Shown here piece by piece: positions 19,442-26,517 of a stretch of 44,651 nt of DNA. The DNA comes from Aeromonas cavernicola (lineage in GTDB: Bacteria; Pseudomonadota; Gammaproteobacteria; Enterobacterales; Aeromonadaceae). Made by a program: the position numbers and the translations under genes. A model generated the notes under the pieces. The model saw only the letters and a list, made by a program, of their open reading frames with translations, was not told the origin of the DNA and did not search any database. The first letter of the stretch is position 1, and every line of letters starts with the position of its first letter. The stretch spans positions 1 to 44,651 of the forward strand of contig NZ_PGGC01000091.1 in the NCBI RefSeq assembly GCF_002795305.1. Direction: 5' to 3'.

Positions 19442-19451
19442 ACGCAAATTA

Positions 19452-19609
19452 GTATGGGTTATCATACCAAAGTCCGAGAGTCACTGAACCTCGGACTTCA
19501 AAACACCCCCAAACCCCCTACCCCGCATTGGGGGTTTAACTGCCGCGCTTCGCTTGCCTCCTCGCCAGTTCTGCCATGGCGAAACGATGCCATGACAGAA
19601 TGGCCGAGG
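19452..19609. other. Hairpin cluster: candidate phage packaging signal / replication origin
   Basis: Four inverted repeats in 160 non-coding bases: GTATG/CATAC (19452-19467), AAGTCCGAG/CTCGGACTT (19470-19498), AAACCCCC/GGGGGTTT (19511-19537) and a long imperfect stem of about 20 pairs (19560-19609, core TTCTG-c-CATGGC / GCCATG-a-CAGAA). Ff intergenic regions hold a similar row of hairpins: packaging signal, minus origin and plus origin. The assignment is by analogy; which hairpin does what is unknown. Confidence 0.55.
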
Positions 19610-19633
19610 CTATACGAGCACCACATCAAAAAC

Positions 19634-19664
19634 GGCATTTATCGTCACTGTGACCATAAATGCC
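19634..19664. repeat. 31-base palindrome carrying a GTCAC-T-GTGAC core
   Basis: GGCATTTAT-c-GTCAC, central T, GTGAC-c-ATAAATGCC: 14 of 15 positions pair. The right half is repeated almost exactly at 20211-20231 (GTTACCATAAATGC). It lies downstream of the 158-residue regulator gene and is the strongest copy of the GTnAC operator family. Confidence 0.75.
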
Positions 19665-19688
19665 AAATCAAAACGGCAGTGTGAAAAA

Positions 19689-20165
19689 TCAAATCTGGCT
19701 ATTGATGCCGGATTTTGGCAGCTGATAAAACGCAGCATCGCGAATGGCGCGGTAAATGGCGTCCAACGCATCGGGAGTCAATTCCATACTGTGGCCCTGT
19801 CGAACAGCCCGAATGAATGTATCCAACTGCTCGAAATGCTCTCGATTAAACGTAACAGTTACCGATTTTTGAGATTTACGGGCACGGTAACGGGCCTGTT
19901 TTTGGGCTGGGGTGAGGGCTGAACCAGTTGATGGGCGACCCCGTGGGCGAGACTGGGGGATTAAATCGAGTTGATTTTCGGTAACTGTTACCAGTTCAAA
20001 CGAGGGGCCGTTTTTGGGAGCGCCAGCAAACAAACCCGTTGATTTGATTACTTTTTTTTCAACCCCACAAATAACAGCAATCCAGTACGTTTTAGTGTCC
20101 TGTAGAACTGGCCATGTAGTACCTGATTCAACCCCAATGCCCGATTGCGTGCAGCGAATTTTCAT
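19689..20165 (-). CDS. Phage regulatory protein, probable DNA-binding
   Basis: 158 residues from the ATG at 20165, chosen because AGGGGA lies six bases before it (an ATG at 20171 is too close). The N-terminal ~75 residues are unrecognised; a basic hinge RPRGRPSTGS with TPAQKQARYRARKSQKSV precedes a C-terminal part that looks like a ribbon-helix-helix regulator (VTVTFNREHFEQLDTFIRA), reminiscent of plasmid copy-control proteins. Three GTnAC-T-GTnAC palindromes sit in its promoter and two more lie within its own coding sequence, where they encode Val-Thr-Val-Thr. Autoregulation is the simplest reading. Family not identified. Confidence 0.6.
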   Translation of the reverse strand: MKIRCTQSGIGVESGTTWPVLQDTKTYWIAVICGVEKKVIKSTGLFAGAPKNGPSFELVTVTENQLDLIPQSRPRGRPSTGSALTPAQKQARYRARKSQKSVTVTFNREHFEQLDTFIRAVRQGHSMELTPDALDAIYRAIRDAAFYQLPKSGINSQI

Positions 20166-20183
20166 AACCATCCCCTATTTATC

Positions 20184-20253
20184 GTAACTGTTACCGTAAT
20201 TGCATTATGGGTCACTGTTACCATAAATGCAATGATTTTCGGTAACTGTTACC
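20184..20253. promoter_or_regulatory. Operator array of three GTnAC-T-GTnAC palindromes
   Basis: Copies at 20184-20194 (GTAACTGTTAC), 20211-20221 (GTCACTGTTAC) and 20242-20252 (GTAACTGTTAC), centres 27 and 31 bases apart, about three helical turns. All lie just upstream of the 158-residue regulator. Further copies are at 17690, 19644, 19852 and 19981. Confidence 0.75.
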
Positions 20254-20264
20254 AAAAAATCGAG

Positions 20265-20292
20265 GCTTCGCATAATCCAGATTATGTTACGG
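20265..20292 (+). other. Internal inverted dif-like site (attP2-like)
   Basis: GCTTCGCATAA (XerC-type arm), TCCAGA, TTATGTTACGG (XerD-type arm): 11-6-11 spacing, opposite in orientation to both flanking sites and 95 bases from the right junction. In single-stranded form its XerC arm can pair at 9 of 11 positions with the phage XerC arm (now at 13612-13622) and its XerD arm at 7 or more positions with that of the right junction. This is the CTXphi attP(+) design. Confidence 0.8.
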
Positions 20293-20387
20293 GCGCTATG
20301 TCGTTGCGACGATGCCAGCGAACTGGCCCACGTCGCGGCCTAACAGCGTCACCCTGCCCCCTGCGGGAGTATGGCAGGGTGAAAACC

Positions 20388-20418
20388 ACTCAACATAATC
20401 ACGCACATTATGCGCATT
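20388..20418 (-). other. Right prophage attachment junction (attR)
   Basis: ACTCAACATAA (degenerate XerD arm), nine-base centre TCACGCACA, TTATGCGCATT (XerC arm). The long centre and degenerate XerD arm should stop XerD from acting here, as at the non-functional end of CTXphi prophages. The XerC arm from 20408 is host DNA in this model, so the uninterrupted host dif would end in TTATGCGCATT. The hairpin CACCCTGCC/GGCAGGGTG (20350-20382) lies between this site and the inverted one. Confidence 0.8.
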
Positions 20419-20433
20419 TATGCCTGTAGGTAG

Positions 20434-20456
20434 AACAAAGGGGCCGGAGGCCCCTT
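20434..20456 (-). terminator. Terminator-like hairpin after the 98-codon gene
   Basis: AAGGGGCC, loop TCC, GGCCCCTT then TGTT on the - strand, 18 bases past the stop codon of the adjacent gene. Short T-run, moderate strength. Confidence 0.6.
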
Positions 20457-20473
20457 GATCATAGCGGATAGTC

Positions 20474-20770
20474 TCAATTCACCTGTTCGATGCCACTAAA
20501 CCACACCTCAGGCGACCATTTGGCCGTATTTTGGCTTGTCCGTAGCCTTACCTTGCATCCAATCATCGACTTTGCAGTCTGTGCAACATCGACAGCACTT
20601 TCCTTGAATGCATACTTTGAGATCTTTCTGGCTTGAGCCTCGGTGCTGACCACAAAAAAACAATCGTCGTTTTCACATACTCCGGCGAGCACACCAAAAT
20701 CATTCCACACATAGCCCATATGGTAGCCCTGCAAGGTTGTTAGAACGGGCCGACAAAGCCCCTTGATCAT
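20474..20770 (-). CDS. Hypothetical protein beside dif (98 codons)
   Basis: Not recognised. The frame is open for 98 codons, but an internal ATG at 20719 gives an 82-residue protein (MGYVWNDFGVLAGVCENDDCFF...) and may be the true start, because the first part overlaps sequence reminiscent of a hairpin. The protein looks soluble, with VSTEAQARKISKYAF as a probable helix and no membrane segment. It has its own downstream hairpin, and lies in the small-gene island between the phage and the recombinase gene. No function proposed. Confidence 0.5.
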   Translation of the reverse strand: MIKGLCRPVLTTLQGYHMGYVWNDFGVLAGVCENDDCFFVVSTEAQARKISKYAFKESAVDVAQTAKSMIGCKVRLRTSQNTAKWSPEVWFSGIEQVN

Positions 20771-20800
20771 TGATGCCGATAATTGGCTTTATCGGCATCA
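20771..20800. repeat. Hairpin repeat, copy 2
   Basis: TGATGCCGATAA, loop TTGGCT, TTATCGGCATCA: a perfect 12-pair stem. It matches copy 1 (13629-13660) at 27 of 30 positions when inverted. It overlaps the stop codon of the 112-residue gene and may act as its terminator, but no T-run follows. Confidence 0.7.
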
Positions 20801-21136
20801 TTCAGCGTCTAATTCAGCCTTTTCTTCCGCGTAATCATGTTCTTCTTGACGACAGCTAGGACATAGCAAAACCTCTGGATCGTCACAAAATGTATAAGCC
20901 TCAAGAAGATCATTACCTTCAAGCGGAACCTCACATCCATTGTGGTGATCACCAGGGTCAGTCACACCCGAACACTGTTGAGTCAAAAATGACTGAAGAA
21001 CGGCCTGTTGAAGCGCAGTCAAACTGGCAAAATCATTCTCAATTGCTGACTGAGCAATCCCTGCAACCTTACGATCTTCGTTAGCGTAAACATCCATTTT
21101 TAGTTGAATGTTCAAAATACGTTCAATTACACCCAT
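20798..21136 (-). CDS. Hypothetical protein with C-terminal Cys pair (112 residues)
   Basis: Starts at an ATG with GAGGTGATAA just upstream, so translation is plausible. The N-terminal half is helical; the C-terminal half holds CSGVTDPGDHHNGC and FCDDPEVLLCPSC, a set of Cys and His that could bind zinc, and an acidic tail. No family recognised. One of three small leftward genes between dif and the recombinase gene. Confidence 0.6.
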   Translation of the reverse strand: MGVIERILNIQLKMDVYANEDRKVAGIAQSAIENDFASLTALQQAVLQSFLTQQCSGVTDPGDHHNGCEVPLEGNDLLEAYTFCDDPEVLLCPSCRQEEHDYAEEKAELDAE

Positions 21137-21335
21137 TTATCACCTCATAAGTCATTGTAAATAAAAGCAGAAAACCATTTCCCTACTGGCAGTCATGTTG
21201 TCATCTGAACCTTAACTTGGCCTTAATCACTGATTGATAACTCAAAAGAGATAACACCCCTCCCCTGTGGATAGCGTGAGCATGGTTTTCTGGGAATTCC
21301 CCCCGTATTTTTAGCGTTGGTAATAAGGCGTTATG

Positions 21336-21354
21336 ACAAAGGGGCCGTAGCCCC
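21336..21354 (-). terminator. Weak terminator-like hairpin after the 72-residue gene
   Basis: AGGGGC, loop TACG, GCCCCT followed by TTGTC on the - strand, about 36 bases past the stop codon. Same GGGGC/GCCCC style as the hairpin at 20434. Confidence 0.4.
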
Positions 21355-21389
21355 TGTGTTAGGTATCAAGGTGTTAAGAAGGCCGCAGG

Positions 21390-21608
21390 CTATTCAGGGG
21401 AATGTTGTTCTAGCTCTGATTCATGAACAAACACGCCATCATCGCTGGGCCTGACATCCACTGCGATAGGACGAGTACCATCAGCCACCATTCCGGTGAT
21501 AATACCTGCGACGCATTTCCAGGCGATCACCGGACGAAGCGCCCCGTCGGCGGTGCTGAAAAACCAACCGGACGCAGGCAGCATTTGTAATGGTATATCC
21601 GAAATCAT
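21390..21608 (-). CDS. Hypothetical small protein (72 residues)
   Basis: Good ribosome site (GAGGAGAT, five bases before the ATG). The sequence (MISDIPLQMLPASGWFFSTADG...) has no membrane segment or signal peptide and ends in acidic residues; it looks like a compact beta-rich domain. No family recognised. It is followed by a weak terminator-like hairpin. Confidence 0.55.
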   Translation of the reverse strand: MISDIPLQMLPASGWFFSTADGALRPVIAWKCVAGIITGMVADGTRPIAVDVRPSDDGVFVHESELEQHSPE

Positions 21609-21928
21609 GGTATCTCCTCAATTCAACGGTGTTCGAGCCGACGGCACGCCAACGAGAGAACGCTAGCCAATGTGACCAGCGTCTATGTGCCTCTGATGGG
21701 CAGCTAAAATGGGTGGCCGCCTAAGCCTTATCTGTTTTAGTGAGTAATTTATCATTCAAGTTGTGCCTATCACAATGGTTTATAGCGAGGCGTTAGCACG
21801 AGCCTGCTAGTGTATGCTGCCGCGAGCATAAAATGCGATAGATTATCGTTTAGCCTAATGGGGTTTACAGCAACACTTACACTCCTTGTTACTGCGAAAA
21901 AGAGGACGTTCATTCGTTATCTCTCACG
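21609..21928. other. Intergenic stretch with no recognised gene
   Basis: 320 bases between the 72-residue gene and the recombinase gene. It contains the 12-base word GTTATCTCTCAC (21916-21927) right at the recombinase stop codon. I looked for an integron-type attachment site and a second dif site here and found neither. Confidence 0.5.
21916..21927 (+). repeat. 12-base word GTTATCTCTCAC, copy 1
   Basis: Exact copies are also at 31932-31943 (+) and 33299-33310 (-); a one-mismatch copy is at 13656-13667 (-). This copy touches the 3' end of the first recombinase gene. Significance unknown. Confidence 0.55.
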
Positions 21929-23203
21929 TCATCGCAATCTATCCAACGGTTTTTGCTGAGCACTTTCGTGACGTTCCTGCTGGCTGGTATGCAGGTATTG
22001 CGAAGTGGTGTCGATGCTGTCATGGCCTGCATCAGCTTGCACATGGGAAAGCGGCCGACCGTTGAGGTTAATATCATGGGTGATCCCGGTATGGCGTATT
22101 GCATGTGGGGTGAGCTGACGCATCTCTGCACCATCTTGAGCAAAACCATCCTGCTCGGCCAATTCTGCACCTTTGACGATCACCGCTTGTACCAGTTCCC
22201 GTAGTTGCCGAATACCGAGATTGGCATTGAGCTCGCCTTGCTGGCGACCATGGGCCGCAGGCTTATGACGCACAAACAGCGGCGTCTGCTCATTGGGAGC
22301 TGGTAGGGGTGATAAACCGAGCTGGATCCGGTAGCGTTTGAGTGCATCCAGTAAGGCGTTGGATACCGCGACGGTGCGCCGTTTGCCTCCTTTGCTACGG
22401 GGAATGTAGTACCCCCATACCCCGGTATGATGGTCACGGCGAAATTGCCCCATCACTGGGGTAAAGCCCGGTTTGGCGGCGACCTCAGAGATCCGTAAAT
22501 AACAGGCGTACAGCAAGATCACCAGAAAACGGCTGCGCTCATGTTGTTCTGGTGATGCGCTGGCCAGTTGATCGGCTGCCTGGATCACATAAGACCACTG
22601 CAACTCGCTAAAGGCTTGGTTGCTCTCCTCCCCCTCTGGTGGCGCGGGGCGCTTGGCCCGTTGCAGCTGCAGGGCTGGATTCCTCTCCATGTACTCCTCT
22701 TGGATCAGAAACTGAAAAAAGGCGGACAGGATCGCGAGCTTGGTTTTCATTGCGGGTTCACTCAAGCGGTATGGCAGCTCACTGCCGAGCTCTCGCTTAC
22801 CCAAGAAGGGGCGCCACAGTGGATTGGGTAACCGCTCTCCCCACTCCTTATCGACAACAAATTGTGCCACGTTGCGATAGGCGATAAGCGTTGCAGGTGG
22901 GGAGTGACAATAGTCGAGGTAGTGGATCATCACGCGGCGGGTCAGCTCGCTTGGGTTGATGCGCATGACAGCAAAGCACCAGTGTAAGAAGGTAGTGAGT
23001 TCACTGCGATAGGTTTTGTAATTGTTCTCACTGTGACGTTGCTCTAGCAGCCAGTCGACGGCCAGCTCATAAATCAGCCCAGCATCGGGTACATCATTGA
23101 GGCTAAGGTGGGCCAAATAACGGTTCACCTCTGGGTTACCCGCCTCAAGGTATGGCAAGCCATCAAACAGTGGCATCGCGGGTGGCAATAATAGTGGTGT
23201 CAT
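21929..23203 (-). CDS. Tyrosine recombinase/integrase (orphan)
   Basis: About 424 residues from the ATG at 23203 (a TTG at 23224 extends it by seven). The N-terminal half has a SAM-like core-binding domain (YKTYRSELTTFLHWCF). The catalytic domain has the full set: Arg in CYLRISEVA, Lys in PRSKGGKRRT, HAIRHTG, the second His in GHDSIDTTSQYLHT and the Tyr in that same motif. It cuts and rejoins DNA at specific sites through a 3'-phosphotyrosine. It is not XerC or XerD (too long, divergent). It neighbours no cargo typical of an integrative element, so its target site is unknown. Confidence 0.88.
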   Translation of the reverse strand: MTPLLLPPAMPLFDGLPYLEAGNPEVNRYLAHLSLNDVPDAGLIYELAVDWLLEQRHSENNYKTYRSELTTFLHWCFAVMRINPSELTRRVMIHYLDYCHSPPATLIAYRNVAQFVVDKEWGERLPNPLWRPFLGKRELGSELPYRLSEPAMKTKLAILSAFFQFLIQEEYMERNPALQLQRAKRPAPPEGEESNQAFSELQWSYVIQAADQLASASPEQHERSRFLVILLYACYLRISEVAAKPGFTPVMGQFRRDHHTGVWGYYIPRSKGGKRRTVAVSNALLDALKRYRIQLGLSPLPAPNEQTPLFVRHKPAAHGRQQGELNANLGIRQLRELVQAVIVKGAELAEQDGFAQDGAEMRQLTPHAIRHTGITHDINLNGRPLSHVQADAGHDSIDTTSQYLHTSQQERHESAQQKPLDRLR

Positions 23204-23413
23204 GGGGATGATTACTGTGTGCAATGGTGGATCGGCTTTGAGGGCTGACGTTCAGCTAATGGGGGTTGGTTACGCTCATACGACGACCCACAGCGGCGAA
23301 GGTATTTGGCTCATTGACCCATCAGGATAGAGACAATGGCCACTGTCATGTGAGCAGGGCCATATTCAATAGATATGCGCATGAGTTAAAAATTTCTCGG
23401 GGTAAATAGCTTT

Positions 23414-23464
23414 AAAAATGATTTTAAAATCGTTTTTTATGAATAAGAGGGCTGCGTTAGCCCC
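23414..23464 (-). terminator. Terminator region downstream of yebG
   Basis: Two structures in series on the - strand: GGGCT/AGCCC around AACGC (23449-23463) followed by a loose T-run, then an AT palindrome with A5/T6 flanks (GATTTTAAAATC, 23414-23437). Confidence 0.6.
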
Positions 23465-23483
23465 CATAAATCGTGAGCCTTGT

Positions 23484-23789
23484 TTATGCCACGCTCTTGA
23501 GCGACTTGCCCTTGGCGGCATGCCCACTGGTCAGCGGTGCGGCGGTATCACTCCCCTGCCCTTTTCCTCCTTTCAACAGATGCTGTAACGATTCCCGTTG
23601 CTCGGCGAGGTAAAACGCCAACTCTTCTTGTTGTGTTGTGGTCAACGCCACAGGGCCGTTCGCCAGTAGCGTCATTAACTCATCGGCGGTATCCAGCAGC
23701 TTGTCATAGGCATCCGCCTCTTTTTTGCTGGCAAAGGTCATTTTTTCCACTCCCTCACGTACTACCACATATTTGGTTTCGACAGCCAT
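23484..23789 (-). CDS. yebG: SOS-induced protein YebG
   Basis: 101 residues. The first 35 (MAVETKYVVVREGVEKMTF, then SKKEADAYDKLLDTAD) match E. coli YebG nearly residue for residue; the Ala/Gly/Ser-rich C-terminus is variable, as in the family. Biochemical role is unknown in E. coli; it is a small DNA-damage-inducible protein. A LexA box 33 bases upstream supports SOS control here too. Confidence 0.93.
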   Translation of the reverse strand: MAVETKYVVVREGVEKMTFASKKEADAYDKLLDTADELMTLLANGPVALTTTQQEELAFYLAEQRESLQHLLKGGKGQGSDTAAPLTSGHAAKGKSLKSVA

Positions 23790-23821
23790 GCTGGCCTCCT
23801 TTTGCTGATGATGAATAAAGT

Positions 23822-23841
23822 ATATGTATGGATATACAGTA
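23822..23841 (-). promoter_or_regulatory. LexA box (SOS operator) of yebG
   Basis: Read on the - strand, TACTGTATATCCATACATAT, very close to the E. coli consensus TACTG(TA)5CAGTA, with only the last half slightly degenerate. Its location just upstream of yebG matches E. coli. Confidence 0.9.
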
Positions 23842-23923
23842 TTGCAAACATCCGTGCAGGGAAAACAGTGCGGACCAGCAAGGCCCGCGTGTCAGTACGA
23901 ATAACCTAGCAGCGTTCGCCGAG

Positions 23924-25369
23924 TCAGATCACCAGCAGATCCATAAAAGCGTGTACCGGGGTGGCGGCAAGGCGTGACCCATCCTGACAGAGGGCCAGAA
24001 TGTCGTTGACCCGTTTCGCCGGGAAGCGGGTGGCCAGATTGTGCTGGAATTTCTCCACCAGCAGCGGGATCCCCTCCTCCCGCCGGCGGCGATGGCCGAC
24101 CGGGTACTCCACTTCAACCTTGGCAGTGTGAGTGCCGTCCTTGAAGAAAATCTGGATGGCGTTGGCAATGGATCGTTTGTCCGCCTCCAGATATTCACGG
24201 CTGTAGCGCTTGTCCTCCTGCACCACCATCTTGCCGCGTAGCGCGTCGATGCGGGGATCGGCCGCCACGTCATCCTCGTAATCCTCGGCGATCAGGCGCC
24301 CAAAGATCAGCGGCACCGCCACCATGTACTGCAGGCAGTGATCCCGGTCGGCCGGGTTGTTGAGGGCACCCACCTTGCTGATGATGCGAATGGCCGACTC
24401 ATGGGTGGTGAGTTCGATGCGGTCGATCTCATCCAGCCGCCCCTTCACCTGACCGTGCAGCTTCATGGCGCACTCCACCGCAGTCTGGGCGTGGAACTCG
24501 GCGGGATAGGCGATCTTGAACAGCACGTTCTCCATCACATAGGTGCCATACCCCTGCTGCAGGGCGAACTGATTGCCCTTGAACAGCACATCGTAGAAAC
24601 CCCATTTGGGGGCAGTCAGCACGCCGGGATACCCCATCTCGCCACTCATGGTGATGAGCGCTAGGCGCACTGCGCGGGAAGTGGCATCCCCCGCCGCCCA
24701 GCTCTTGCGGGAACCCGCATTGGGGGCATGACGGTAGGTCCGCAGGCTCTGGCCATCGACCCAGGCTTGGGAGACCGCATCGATCACCTGATCGCGGGTG
24801 CCGCCCAGCATATGAGTCACCACGGCGGTGCTGGCGACCTTGACCAATACCACGTGATCGAGACCGACCCGGTTGAAGGAGTTCTCCAGCGCCAGCACCC
24901 CCTGGATCTCATGGGCTTTGACCATGGCCACCAGCACATCAGCCATGGTGAGCGGTGCTTTCCCCTCGGCGACGCGGGTACGGGAGAGCCAATCGGCGGT
25001 GGCCAGAATACCGCCCAGATTGTCGGATGGGTGACCCCACTCGGCGGCCAGCCAGGTGTCGTTGTAATCGAGCCAGCGGATGATGGCGCCGATATCCCAG
25101 GCCGCCTTGACCGGATCGAGGCAGAGTTGGGTGCCGGGCACCCGGGCACCATGGGGCACGATGGTGCCGGGTATGATGGGGCCAAGGTGCTTGGTGCACT
25201 CGGGAAAGCGCAGGGCTAAGAGGCCACAGCCCAGGGTATCCATCAGGCAGTAGCGGGCGGTGTCGAGGGCCGCCTCGCAGGTTACGGGGTGTTTGCAGAC
25301 ATAATCGGCAATATCGACCAGCACCTGATCGGGCGCGGGTCTGTGGTTGACGTCGACGTTGGCGGACAT
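23924..25369 (-). CDS. prpD: 2-methylcitrate dehydratase PrpD
   Basis: MmgE/PrpD family enzyme that dehydrates 2-methylcitrate to 2-methyl-cis-aconitate in the propionate-degrading methylcitrate cycle. 481 residues from the ATG at 25369 with an AAGGAAG ribosome site; a longer frame starts 11 codons earlier without support. Conserved blocks [50 protein letters not shown] and [19 protein letters not shown] are intact; it is close to E. coli PrpD throughout. Last gene of prpBCD; the acnD/prpF alternative of other proteobacteria is absent. Confidence 0.96.
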   Translation of the reverse strand: MSANVDVNHRPAPDQVLVDIADYVCKHPVTCEAALDTARYCLMDTLGCGLLALRFPECTKHLGPIIPGTIVPHGARVPGTQLCLDPVKAAWDIGAIIRWLDYNDTWLAAEWGHPSDNLGGILATADWLSRTRVAEGKAPLTMADVLVAMVKAHEIQGVLALENSFNRVGLDHVVLVKVASTAVVTHMLGGTRDQVIDAVSQAWVDGQSLRTYRHAPNAGSRKSWAAGDATSRAVRLALITMSGEMGYPGVLTAPKWGFYDVLFKGNQFALQQGYGTYVMENVLFKIAYPAEFHAQTAVECAMKLHGQVKGRLDEIDRIELTTHESAIRIISKVGALNNPADRDHCLQYMVAVPLIFGRLIAEDYEDDVAADPRIDALRGKMVVQEDKRYSREYLEADKRSIANAIQIFFKDGTHTAKVEVEYPVGHRRRREEGIPLLVEKFQHNLATRFPAKRVNDILALCQDGSRLAATPVHAFMDLLVI

Positions 25370-25379
25370 CGTGACTTCC

Positions 25380-26507
25380 TTATCGTTGTTGTAGAGAGAC
25401 AAAGTGACGGGGGGCCGGGCCGACGTAATCGGCGCTCGGACGGATGATCCGGTTGTGCTCGCGCTGCTCCATCACGTGGGCGCACCAGCCGGTGACCCGC
25501 GAGCAGACGAAGATGGGGGTAAACAGCTTGGTCGGGATCCCCATGTAGTGATAGGCGCTGGCATGGAAAAAGTCGGCGTTGGGAAAGAGCGCTTTTTCTT
25601 CCCACATCACCTGCTCCGCCTCGCAAGAGATGCGGTAGAGCCGGTCATCCCCCACCGCTTCGGCAAGCTTGGCCGACCACGCCTTGATGATAACGTTGCG
25701 CGGATCCGAGGTGCGGTAGATGGCGTGGCCAAAGCCCATGACCTTCTCCTTGGCCGCCAGCTTGGCCAGCAGTTCGCGCCTTGCTTGGGCTTCATCCTGC
25801 CAAGGCGCGATCATCGCCATGGCCGCCTCGTTGGCGCCGCCATGGAGCGGGCCGCGCAGGGTGCCGATGGCGGCGGTGATGCAGGAGAACATGTCGGACA
25901 GGGTCGAGGCGCAAACTCGCGCTGCAAAGGTGGAGGCGTTGAACTCATGCTCGGCGTAGAGGATGAGGGAGACGTGCATCACCCGACGCTCCAGCTCGCT
26001 TGGCGCTTTCTGGTGCAGCAGTGCCAGAAAGTGGCCGCCGATACACTCTTCATCGGTATCGAGAGCGATGCGTATCCCTTCATGGCTGAACTTGTACCAG
26101 TAGATCAGGATCCCCGGGAAGGCGGCCAACAGCCGATCCGCTACCTCATGTTCATGCTCGAACCCCTCTTCCGGCTCCAGATCGCCAAGCATGGAGCAGC
26201 CGGTGCGCAGCACATCCATGGGATGGGCATTGGCGGGGATACGCTCCAATACCTCCAACAGTGGCTGGGGCAAGGCGCGCAGGCGACGCAGTTCACGTTT
26301 GTGCCCATCAAGCTGCTGCTTGTTTGGCAGCTCCCCCTTGAGCAGCAGATAGGCGACCTCTTCAAACTGGGCGCTATCGGCCAGCTCCTTGATGTCGTAG
26401 CCGCGATAGGTGAGGCCGGTGCCGCTCTTGCCCACGGTGCAGATACTGGTTTCCCCCGCACTCTGCCCGCGCAGACCGGCCCCGCTCAACGGTTGTTGTT
26501 GTCCCAT
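25380..26507 (-). CDS. prpC: 2-methylcitrate synthase PrpC
   Basis: Citrate-synthase fold enzyme that condenses propionyl-CoA with oxaloacetate. 375 residues from the ATG at 26507; the frame is open upstream but that part is antisense-like noise. Active-site motifs are visible: [23 protein letters not shown] and, near the end, [16 protein letters not shown]. The N-terminal [14 protein letters not shown] is typical of the methylcitrate synthase branch. It lies 10 bases before prpD and 10 after prpB, a tight operon. Confidence 0.96.
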   Translation of the reverse strand: MGQQQPLSGAGLRGQSAGETSICTVGKSGTGLTYRGYDIKELADSAQFEEVAYLLLKGELPNKQQLDGHKRELRRLRALPQPLLEVLERIPANAHPMDVLRTGCSMLGDLEPEEGFEHEHEVADRLLAAFPGILIYWYKFSHEGIRIALDTDEECIGGHFLALLHQKAPSELERRVMHVSLILYAEHEFNASTFAARVCASTLSDMFSCITAAIGTLRGPLHGGANEAAMAMIAPWQDEAQARRELLAKLAAKEKVMGFGHAIYRTSDPRNVIIKAWSAKLAEAVGDDRLYRISCEAEQVMWEEKALFPNADFFHASAYHYMGIPTKLFTPIFVCSRVTGWCAHVMEQREHNRIIRPSADYVGPAPRHFVSLQQR

Positions 26508-26517
26508 ATGTGGCCTC

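Larger units (their letters stand above)
13612..20407 (-). mobile_element. Filamentous (inovirus) prophage integrated at dif
   Basis: About 6.8 kb, AT-richer than the flanks. It holds in transcription order (leftward) a replication initiator, a 90-residue protein, a probable ssDNA-binding protein, a small membrane protein, the major coat protein, a hidden 26-residue peptide, a terminator, then pIII-, pVI- and pI/Zot-like genes. A divergent small repressor and a 158-residue regulator occupy the right part. This matches the Ff/CTXphi gene order. No pIV secretin is present, so export would use a host secretin, as CTXphi does with EpsD. No phage recombinase is encoded; ends and an internal inverted site fit Xer-mediated single-strand integration. 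Every structural gene is open, so the prophage may be productive. Confidence 0.9.

Noticed and set aside
20474..21800. Integron-like array: small single genes with hairpins next to a tyrosine recombinase
   Set aside because: No attC-type core sites (RYYYAAC/GTTRRRY pairs) were found between the genes and the recombinase lacks an obvious IntI-type insert.
21609..21928. A further dif-like site marking a second tandem element
   Set aside because: No pair of XerC/XerD arms with 6-9 base spacing could be found right of 20418.
21929..23203. First recombinase as the integrase of the filamentous prophage
   Set aside because: It lies 1.5 kb outside the right junction, and the junctions are dif/Xer-type, which need no phage recombinase.
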